Positions 22,718 to 28,620 of a DNA stretch of 28,620 nucleotides are shown here, piece by piece. The stretch is from contig UQTM01000042.1 of assembly GCA_900544025.1 (NCBI GenBank), positions 1-28,620 on the forward strand, in the 5' to 3' direction. Position 1 is the first letter of the stretch, and every line of letters begins with the position of its first letter. The translations under genes were made by a program, and so were the position numbers. The notes below the pieces were generated by a model that was given only the letters and a program-made list of their open reading frames with translations, did no database searches and was not told the origin of the DNA. This stretch comes from an uncultured Odoribacter sp. GTDB taxonomy: Bacteria; Bacteroidota; Bacteroidia; Bacteroidales; Marinifilaceae.

Positions 22718-24091
22718 TTAATTTTCAGTCTTCGCCGTGTTGCACAAATGGCAATTATAACATTTGGAAAGTTCGCCCCTTAAACGTTTCTCCACCAAAT
22801 CATCAATTTTTACCCGCAAAGGCTCTAAATCCACCCGGCGAATAATATCGTGGGCAAAACCGAACATCATCATCATTTTAGCTTCTGCCAGACTGATCCC
22901 CCGCGAACGAAGATAAAACATCGCTTCTTCGTCGATCTGTCCTACCGTCGCCCCATGGCTACATTTTACATCGTCGGCATCGATCACCAGCTGAGGCTTG
23001 GCATTGATACGGGCAGCATCCGACAACAACAAATTGTTATTTGCCTGGTAAGCTTCCGTTTTCTGCGCATCGGGACGAACACGGATACAGCCGGTGAAAT
23101 TGGCTAAAGAAGCATCGTCCAGCACACCTTTGAAATGTTCGTTGCTATTACAATACGGAGCAATATGATCGATATACGAAAAATTATCCACCACTTGCTT
23201 TTTATCCAAAATATACAAACCGTACAAATGACTTTCTCCGCCTTCCTCATTCAAGGCCACATACATATTATTGCGAATCAACCCACCATACAAAGTCACC
23301 ATATTACTTTCAAAAATCGAATTACGGTGTTCCGAAACAAACAGAGAATTGATCTGCGAAGCACCTAAATGCTGGTTTTGCACCTGATAATAATCCAAAT
23401 GGGCATGATCTCCCAAATAAACCTCGGTAGTGTTATTCATCAGGAAATGATGATCCGATAACGTATGATCGCATACCAGCACTGTAGCTTTAGCGTTTTT
23501 ACCCAGGATGACCAGGTTGCGCTGAAAGCTCATTAAATCTGCTTTTGCCCGCAACAAATTAATAATCTGCAACGGCCGTTCCAAAACAACATCGTCCGGC
23601 ACATAAATAAACACGCCATCCTGGGCAAAAGCGGTATTTAAAGCAACTAACCCGTCCTTTTCGGCAGCAGGAGCATATTGATTATAATGCCGGTGAAACA
23701 GATCGGGATATTTAATGCTGGCTTCCTGCAAACTGCATATTACAATCTCTTCCGGCAAATCTTCCCGGATATTCCCCTCGAACCACCAGCCGTTAGTCGT
23801 CAATACGGGATAAGTCACCAAATCGGTAACCGCACAGCGGAAAGCCTCGTTCAAATCCACATCCTGCCGGATATATTTCAATACCACACGATAGTCGCGC
23901 CCGAATACAGGCAGCAGATCGGTATATATATAATCCTCCGTTTTATAAAGGATTCCTCCCGACTGTATAAACTTCTCGAACGCTTCTTTCCTGAATCCAT
24001 TCATCACGCTGCTGCATCCCTGCTCCAGCAAGGAACGCCCTTCCTTGAACAAGGAAATGAAGTCGTTATTTATTTTTTCAAGTTCACTCAT
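22718..24091 (-). CDS. sufD: Fe-S cluster assembly protein SufD
   Basis: Partner of SufB and SufC in the SufBC2D scaffold on which Fe-S clusters are built. The 457-residue protein has the right-handed beta-helix core typical of the SufB/SufD family, seen in the run of short strands around VFIYVPDDVVLERPLQIINLL and VYLGDHAHLDYYQVQNQ, and the C-terminal signature DDVKCSHGATVGQIDEEAMFYLRSRGI with the conserved Cys-Ser-His, followed by the helical SufC-binding end. The last residues CYNCHLCNTAKTEN carry three extra cysteines. It lies 62 bp downstream of sufC and is followed by a terminator, so it ends the sufBCD unit. Confidence 0.94.
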   Translation of the reverse strand: MSELEKINNDFISLFKEGRSLLEQGCSSVMNGFRKEAFEKFIQSGGILYKTEDYIYTDLLPVFGRDYRVVLKYIRQDVDLNEAFRCAVTDLVTYPVLTTNGWWFEGNIREDLPEEIVICSLQEASIKYPDLFHRHYNQYAPAAEKDGLVALNTAFAQDGVFIYVPDDVVLERPLQIINLLRAKADLMSFQRNLVILGKNAKATVLVCDHTLSDHHFLMNNTTEVYLGDHAHLDYYQVQNQHLGASQINSLFVSEHRNSIFESNMVTLYGGLIRNNMYVALNEEGGESHLYGLYILDKKQVVDNFSYIDHIAPYCNSNEHFKGVLDDASLANFTGCIRVRPDAQKTEAYQANNNLLLSDAARINAKPQLVIDADDVKCSHGATVGQIDEEAMFYLRSRGISLAEAKMMMMFGFAHDIIRRVDLEPLRVKIDDLVEKRLRGELSKCYNCHLCNTAKTEN

Positions 24092-24153
24092 ATTTTCAAT
24101 TTTTGATTCCGGACTTCTCCTCTGCGGTCAAAATCCGTAAATCATCAACTTTC

Positions 24154-24909
24154 TTATACTCCCCTCACTTCTTCTTTGATCCAATCATAACCGTGTTTTT
24201 CCAGCTCTGCCACCAGCTCTTTGCCGGCAGTTTTCACGATCCGCCCGTCATATAGCACATGCACCACATCCGGAACAATATAATCCAGCAGACGCTGGTA
24301 GTGAGTAATCACAATGGTCGCATTTTCGGGAGTTTTCAATTTATTCACACCGTTGGCGACAGTCCGTAAAGCATCTATATCCAAACCGGAATCCGTTTCG
24401 TCGAGAATAGCCAGCTTCGGCTCCAGCACAGCCATCTGGAATATCTCATTCCGCTTCTTTTCCCCTCCCGAAAAACCTTCGTTCAGCGAACGGTTGAGCA
24501 ACTTACTGTCGATTCCTACCAATTCCATTTTCTGACGGATCATTTTCAAAAAATCTCCGGCAGGATAAGGAGGTTGTCCACGATACTTTCGTATTTCATT
24601 GACAGCCGTTTTCAAGAAATTTACGGTACTTACACCGGGAATCTCCACCGGATACTGGAAACTCAGGAAAATCCCTTCCCGGGCGCGATCCTCTGCCGGA
24701 AGTTCCAATAAATTCTTACCGTTAAATTCCACCTCTCCTTCCGTTACTTCAAATTTATCTCTCCCGGTCAAAACAGCAGACAAGGTACTTTTCCCGGCTC
24801 CGTTCGGTCCCATGATCGCGTGAACTTCCCCGGCTTTCACTTCCAGGTTAATCCCCTTCAATATTTCTTTTCCGTCAACAACGGCATGTAAATTCTTTAT
24901 CTTTAACAT
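24154..24909 (-). CDS. sufC: Fe-S cluster assembly ATPase SufC
   Basis: ABC-type ATPase that drives the SufBC2D scaffold. The 251-residue protein has Walker A GPNGAGKSTLS, the Q-loop in LSFQYPVEIPGV, the signature FSGGEKKRNEIFQM, Walker B LAILDETDSGLD, and the switch His in VITHYQRLLDYIVPD. The long KKRNE form of the signature is specific to SufC. It lies 103 bp downstream of sufB and 62 bp upstream of sufD. Confidence 0.97.
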   Translation of the reverse strand: MLKIKNLHAVVDGKEILKGINLEVKAGEVHAIMGPNGAGKSTLSAVLTGRDKFEVTEGEVEFNGKNLLELPAEDRAREGIFLSFQYPVEIPGVSTVNFLKTAVNEIRKYRGQPPYPAGDFLKMIRQKMELVGIDSKLLNRSLNEGFSGGEKKRNEIFQMAVLEPKLAILDETDSGLDIDALRTVANGVNKLKTPENATIVITHYQRLLDYIVPDVVHVLYDGRIVKTAGKELVAELEKHGYDWIKEEVRGV

Positions 24910-25012
24910 AATCGTTCTATTGAAATCTGTAAAATGAAACAGCAGGCTTCATTCCTGTTTTTCCATTTTCCAAAATATATAATCAGTTTACATCGTTCTT
25001 TCCATTTGCAGC

Positions 25013-26458
25013 TTATCCGACACTGCCTTCCAAGCTGATTTGCAACAATTTTTGAGCTTCGACAGCGAACTCCATCGGCATTTTATTGATAACATCCCCG
25101 GCATAGCCTTTGATAATCAACCCAACAGCATCTTCAGTCGAAATACCTCGCTGATTGCAATAAAAAATCTGGTCTTCACCGATCTTCGAAGTGGTCGCTT
25201 CGTGTTCCACCTGTGCGGTCGAATTCTCGATTTCCAAATACGGAAAAGTGTGCGCCCCGCACTTATCGCCCAACAACAAAGAATCACACTGCGAATAATT
25301 ACGGGCATTCTGGCAACTCTTCACCACTTTCACCTTTCCCCGGTAAGAATTACTGCTATATCCGGCGGAGATACCTTTCGATACGATACGGCTACGGGTA
25401 TTATTCCCGATATGGATCATCTTTGTCCCGGTATCCGCCTGCTGATAATTATTGGTTACGGCCACCGAATAAAATTCACTCACAGAGCCGTCTCCTTTCA
25501 ATATGGTACTCGGATATTTCCAGGTAATCGCCGAACCGGTTTCTACCTGTGCCCAAATCAGTTTCGAATTTTCACCCCGGCAAATTCCACGTTTGGTTAC
25601 AAAATTATAGATACCGCCTTTCCCCTCTTTATCTCCCGGATACCAGTTCTGCACCGTGCTGTATTTCACTTCCGCATTTTTTTCCACGATAATCTCCACA
25701 ATCGCTGCATGCAACTGATTCTCATCCCGCTGCGGAGCCGTACATCCCTCCAGATAGCTTACATACGAATCATCCTCCGCCACGATGAGCGTCCGTTCGA
25801 ATTGTCCTGTATTCTGAGCATTGATTCGGAAATAAGTAGATAATTCCATCGGGCAGCGCACGCCCTTCGGGATATAAACGAACGATCCATCGCTAAAAAC
25901 AGCGGAATTCAGTGCAGCAAAATAATTATCGCGATAAGGCACTACCGTACCTAAATATTTTTTAATCAAATCCGGATGGTTTTTTACCGCTTCCGAGAAA
26001 GAACAAAAGATCACCCCCCGCTCTGCCAGCGTTTCCTTAAACGTAGTTTTCACGGAAACACTGTCCATCACAGCATCTACCGCAACTCCCGATAAAGCCA
26101 GCTGTTCATTCAAAGGGATTCCCAGCTTATCGAATGTAGCTTTCAGTTCCGGGTCCACATCGTCCCAATTTTTAGCTTCTTTTTGCTTGGGAGCGGCATA
26201 ATAAACGATATCCTGATAATTAATTTCTGGTATATCCAACTGTGCCCATTCCGGCATTTTCATCGTCAGCCAGTGACGGTAAGCCTTCAAACGAAACTCC
26301 AACAACCATTCGGGCTCCTCTTTCTTTGCAGAGATCGTACGAATAACCTCCTCATTCAACCCCTTTTCGATCATTTCGGTCTCGACATGGGTAACAAATC
26401 CGTATTTATATTCTCCTCCGGTTACTTCTTCTAATATATTATCTTGTTCTTTAGCCAT
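25013..26458 (-). CDS. sufB: Fe-S cluster assembly protein SufB
   Basis: Core scaffold subunit on which nascent Fe-S clusters form. The 481-residue protein from the ATG at 26458 has the usual SufB length and begins MAKEQDNILEEVTGGEYKYGF; a longer frame to 26536 is rejected because it would overlap the -7 box. Conserved parts include IYVPKGVRCPMELSTYFRIN, SKLIWAQVETGSAITWKYPS, the sulfur-accepting Cys in GDKCGAHTFPY (C405 in E. coli), the cluster-site Glu in VEHEATTSKI, and IFYCNQRGIS. It is first in sufBCD and diverges from thiL. Confidence 0.96.
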   Translation of the reverse strand: MAKEQDNILEEVTGGEYKYGFVTHVETEMIEKGLNEEVIRTISAKKEEPEWLLEFRLKAYRHWLTMKMPEWAQLDIPEINYQDIVYYAAPKQKEAKNWDDVDPELKATFDKLGIPLNEQLALSGVAVDAVMDSVSVKTTFKETLAERGVIFCSFSEAVKNHPDLIKKYLGTVVPYRDNYFAALNSAVFSDGSFVYIPKGVRCPMELSTYFRINAQNTGQFERTLIVAEDDSYVSYLEGCTAPQRDENQLHAAIVEIIVEKNAEVKYSTVQNWYPGDKEGKGGIYNFVTKRGICRGENSKLIWAQVETGSAITWKYPSTILKGDGSVSEFYSVAVTNNYQQADTGTKMIHIGNNTRSRIVSKGISAGYSSNSYRGKVKVVKSCQNARNYSQCDSLLLGDKCGAHTFPYLEIENSTAQVEHEATTSKIGEDQIFYCNQRGISTEDAVGLIIKGYAGDVINKMPMEFAVEAQKLLQISLEGSVG

Positions 26459-26511
26459 ATTATAATCATTGAAAAACGAATAACTCCGATTTTGCTCTCC
26501 GCTTATCTTCG

Positions 26512-26541
26512 CAAAAATACAAAATATATTCAACACTCCAA
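26512..26541 (-). promoter_or_regulatory. Promoter of sufBCD
   Basis: On the minus strand: TTG at 26541-26539, a 19-bp spacer, then TATTTTTG at 26519-26512, 53 bp before the sufB ATG. Matches the phylum's TTTG-N19-TAnnTTTG pattern except for the first T of the -33 box. Confidence 0.6.
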
Positions 26542-26623
26542 TCCTAATTGCCGTCTGCTCTTTGGTAGATATTATTTATTACGTGATAATCAGAAACTAT
26601 GATCTGGAATACTCCGAAATTCT

Positions 26624-26654
26624 TTTGTTCTGTTTCCCTTTTACACTACCTTTG
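26624..26654 (+). promoter_or_regulatory. Promoter of thiL
   Basis: TTTG at 26624-26627, 19-bp spacer, TACCTTTG at 26647-26654: an exact -33/-7 match, 37 bp before the thiL ATG. Confidence 0.75.
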
Positions 26655-26691
26655 CAGTTCAAGTGATAAAATTTAGAAAAACACAACTTAC

Positions 26692-27747
26692 ATGAGTAAC
26701 GAAGAAAAAAAATATACGGAGCTTTCCACTTTGGGAGAATTCGGGCTGATCGACCACCTGACTAAAAACCATAAATCTCAAAACCCATCCACGCTAAAAG
26801 GTGTAGGAGACGATGCCGCCGTTCTCGACTACGGAAACAAAAAAATACTGGTTAGCACGGACATGCTGATTCAGGACGTACATTTCGACCTGACCTACAC
26901 CCCGCTGAAACACCTGGGGTACAAAGCAGTTGCCGTAAATGCCAGCGATATATATGCCATGAACGGAACTCCAAAGCAAATCACCGTTTCACTGGCTCTG
27001 TCCAATCATTTTTCGGTGGAAGGTGTCGATGAATTGTATTCCGGCATTTATCTGGCCTGCGAACATTATGGCATCGACCTCGTCGGAGGAGACACCACCT
27101 CATCGCAGACAGGCATGTGCATCAGCATCACAATTATCGGAGAAGCCGATGAACAGGACATCGTTTACCGGAATACAGCGAAAGAAAACCAATTAATTTG
27201 TGTCAGCGGCGATCTGGGAGCAGCTTATATGGGCTTACAATTACTGGAACGTGAAAAAGTGGTTTTTGCCGACAACAACACAGTGCAACCGGACTTTACC
27301 GGATATGAGTATATCCTTGAGCGGCAGCTAAAACCGGAAGGACGCGGGGATATTTTGAAATTATTACGGGAAAAGAATATCCGCCCGACAGCCATGATCG
27401 ATATTTCCGATGGCCTGGCATCGGAGATCATGCACATTTGTAAAGATTCGGGAGTCGGCTGTAATATCTATGAAGAAAAAATTCCCATCGACTACCAAAC
27501 CTATAAAATGGCGGAAGAGTTGAACATGAACGTCACAGTATGTGCCTTATCGGGCGGTGAAGATTATGAACTTCTGTTCACAGCCCCACTCGAAGACTTT
27601 GAAACGCTTTCCGCAATCCCCGGAATCAGCGTAATCGGACATACCTGCAAAGCGTCCGAAGGTTGCTACATGACCACCCGGGACGGCAATACTTTTGAAC
27701 TGAAAGCACAAGGGTGGACTAATTTTACCGCACCGGAAGGAAAATAA
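26692..27747 (+). CDS. thiL: Thiamine-monophosphate kinase
   Basis: Phosphorylates thiamine monophosphate to the active cofactor thiamine diphosphate, cytoplasmic. The 351-residue protein has the PurM/ThiL-fold marks: LGEFGLIDHL at the N-terminus, GVGDDAAVLDYG and STDMLIQDVHFDLTYTP (metal and ATP contacts), VAVNASDIYAMNGTPKQI, the second acidic cluster LVGGDTTSS, MIDISDGLASEI and LSGGEDYELLFTAP. Length is normal. It has a strong promoter and is followed after 56 bp by an unrecognised gene on the same strand that may share its transcript. No TPP riboswitch was seen in the short leader. Confidence 0.94.
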   Translation: MSNEEKKYTELSTLGEFGLIDHLTKNHKSQNPSTLKGVGDDAAVLDYGNKKILVSTDMLIQDVHFDLTYTPLKHLGYKAVAVNASDIYAMNGTPKQITVSLALSNHFSVEGVDELYSGIYLACEHYGIDLVGGDTTSSQTGMCISITIIGEADEQDIVYRNTAKENQLICVSGDLGAAYMGLQLLEREKVVFADNNTVQPDFTGYEYILERQLKPEGRGDILKLLREKNIRPTAMIDISDGLASEIMHICKDSGVGCNIYEEKIPIDYQTYKMAEELNMNVTVCALSGGEDYELLFTAPLEDFETLSAIPGISVIGHTCKASEGCYMTTRDGNTFELKAQGWTNFTAPEGK

Positions 27748-27803
27748 TTTTATATTGGCAACAAGAGTTCTCCCTCTCGTTACCTCAATGAAAGAATACA
27801 AAT

Positions 27804-28418
27804 ATGGCAAGCGATTTAAAAAATATATTGACAGAAGTGCAGGAAACCAGCCGCACAGGTAACCGCCGTGGACTTACTGCCAGCCTCCGGCAACTACTCG
27901 GTAATCGTCGGGCATACTATTGGCAAAGCGTCGAGGAAAAATTACTGGACGATTATGCCGACGCCCTGTATAAAATATTATTGCTGGAACTCGACGAAGA
28001 AGAGGAAGACAGCATCGAAATTGCTGAATTAGCCTATATGGGAATTTGTACGGTTTTACAACAAGGTGAAACTCCTTCGCCGGAACTCTACAAACGACGC
28101 TTATTGCTGCTGCACTATTTTTGTGATTATTTTACCGATTCGGTCATTGAAATATTCCTAAAAAAATACCGGGCAGACAATTTACTACAAGCCAGAAGTT
28201 TAGCAATTGAATGTCTGGAAAAAATGCAATTGTCGGATATGTTTTATCTGGAAGAGAACGAACCCGAGTTCATCAATCGGGACGAACAATTGGCAGACGC
28301 CTGCAATACGATAGAAACGGATGTGAATCTTTCGGAAGAAGAACAGCAGGAAGCCAATCTGCTACATAAAGTGCTATATGCTTATTTCAAGGCTAAATAT
28401 AAGAACAGAGAGCTTTAG
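27804..28418 (+). CDS. Hypothetical acidic alpha-helical protein
   Basis: 204 residues, not recognised. It is leucine- and glutamate-rich with no signal peptide, no membrane segment and no cysteine-pair motif, so it is probably a soluble cytoplasmic helical protein. Visible features are an acidic run LLELDEEEEDSIEIAEL near residue 70, and amphipathic helices through the rest. The start ATG is 56 bp after thiL and the sequence downstream holds a hairpin that overlaps its stop. Being co-oriented with thiL it may be co-transcribed, but nothing ties it to thiamine metabolism. A Bacteroidales-restricted conserved protein is the likeliest identity. Confidence 0.7.
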   Translation: MASDLKNILTEVQETSRTGNRRGLTASLRQLLGNRRAYYWQSVEEKLLDDYADALYKILLLELDEEEEDSIEIAELAYMGICTVLQQGETPSPELYKRRLLLLHYFCDYFTDSVIEIFLKKYRADNLLQARSLAIECLEKMQLSDMFYLEENEPEFINRDEQLADACNTIETDVNLSEEEQQEANLLHKVLYAYFKAKYKNREL

Positions 28419-28429
28419 GCCCTCTGTTC
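28403..28429 (+). terminator. Terminator overlapping the end of the hypothetical gene
   Basis: Arms GAACAGAG / CTCTGTTC (8 bp) with an 11-nt loop that contains the stop codon, followed by CTTTCCTTTG. It separates this gene from the convergent RRM gene 25 bp away. Confidence 0.5.
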
Positions 28430-28443
28430 CTTTCCTTTGCGAA

Positions 28444-28620
28444 TTAATAACGATTATTAAATCTTCTTTCTCCGCCTCTCGGTGAGAATGAGCGACCGCC
28501 TCTTTCACCACCTTCTTCTCTCGGTCTTGCTTTTTTTACAACGATTGTTTTCCCCTGAAATTCTGTTTCATTAAGGGCATTAATTGCGTTCATACCTTCG
28601 GTTTCATCCTCCATTTCAAC
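28444..28620 (-). CDS. RRM-type RNA-binding protein, C-terminal part
   Basis: Partial gene; its start lies beyond the right edge. The 58 visible residues are the end of an RNA-recognition motif (VEMEDETEGMNAINALNETE, then FQGKTIVVKKARP) and a Gly/Arg-rich tail (EEGGERGGRSFSPRGGERRF ending NNRY). Small single-RRM proteins with a basic glycine-rich tail are common in Bacteroidota, bind single-stranded RNA and are thought to act as post-transcriptional regulators. The stop codon is at 28446-28444. It converges with the hypothetical gene on the plus strand. Confidence 0.88.
   Translation of the reverse strand, partial: VEMEDETEGMNAINALNETEFQGKTIVVKKARPREEGGERGGRSFSPRGGERRFNNRY

Noticed and set aside
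25040..25843. 267-codon open frame on the plus strand
   Set aside because: It runs entirely antisense to sufB; its translation has no family resemblance, while the minus strand encodes an intact SufB.
26459..26536. N-terminal extension of sufB
   Set aside because: The extra 26 residues are not SufB-like and would start upstream of the likely transcription start.
26655..26691. TPP riboswitch before thiL
   Set aside because: The leader is only about 30 nt and shows none of the conserved THI-box sequence.
27756..27777. Weak hairpin between thiL and the hypothetical gene
   Set aside because: The stem has a central mismatch and no T-tract, so it is not a convincing terminator.

Overview
The window looks like a chromosomal segment of an anaerobic gut-type Bacteroidota (order Bacteroidales; an Odoribacter/Butyricimonas-like genus is a guess). 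Supporting signs are a fused SecDF of 999 residues, an outer-membrane DUF5723-type protein carrying a SPOR domain, a 6-bladed beta-propeller lipoprotein, an RGG-tailed RRM protein, absence of obvious Shine-Dalgarno sequences, and repeated -7 boxes of the Bacteroidota type (TAnnTTTG). The best two, at mdh and thiL, also have a TTTG box exactly 19 bp upstream. No tRNA, rRNA, CRISPR array, transposase or phage gene was seen.

Layout: 1-8.8 kb is housekeeping: ddl (-), a class I aminotransferase (+), a MATE exporter (+), malate dehydrogenase (+), a small retropepsin-like protein (+) and secDF (+). 8.9-13.6 kb is a tightly packed four-gene [FeFe]-hydrogenase cassette in the order known as hfsABCD: a thioredoxin-like [2Fe-2S] protein, a PAS-containing hydrogenase-like sensor (HfsB), a SpoIIE/PP2C phosphatase (HfsC) and a ferredoxin-type [FeFe] hydrogenase (HfsD). 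A GNAT acetyltransferase and hydG, the H-cluster maturase, follow convergently. 15.9-17.7 kb holds the DUF5723-SPOR outer-membrane protein. 17.8-20.7 kb carries sufS-sufE-sufT-queG (-), and 22.7-26.5 kb carries sufB-sufC-sufD (-). Between these two suf blocks lies a visibly AT-rich 2 kb segment with a lipoprotein gene on the opposite strand and a noncoding tract bounded by two related hairpins. The right end has thiL (+), an unrecognised acidic protein (+) and the 3' end of an RRM RNA-binding protein gene (-).

How the genes fit together: much of the window concerns iron-sulfur and hydrogen chemistry. The Suf genes build Fe-S clusters; QueG, HydG, HfsA, HfsB and HfsD use them; HydG supplies CO/CN ligands for the H-clusters of HfsB and HfsD. 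The most interesting part is the hfs cassette. HfsB has lost the proton-relay cysteine and has gained PAS and extra Fe-S domains, so it is more likely a sensor than a catalyst. Its gene overlaps that of a protein phosphatase, which suggests a hydrogen- or redox-responsive phosphosignalling module. HydG itself has a rearranged C-terminal cysteine motif. The interruption of the suf locus and the hairpin-bounded tract inside it are the main signs of recent genome change.
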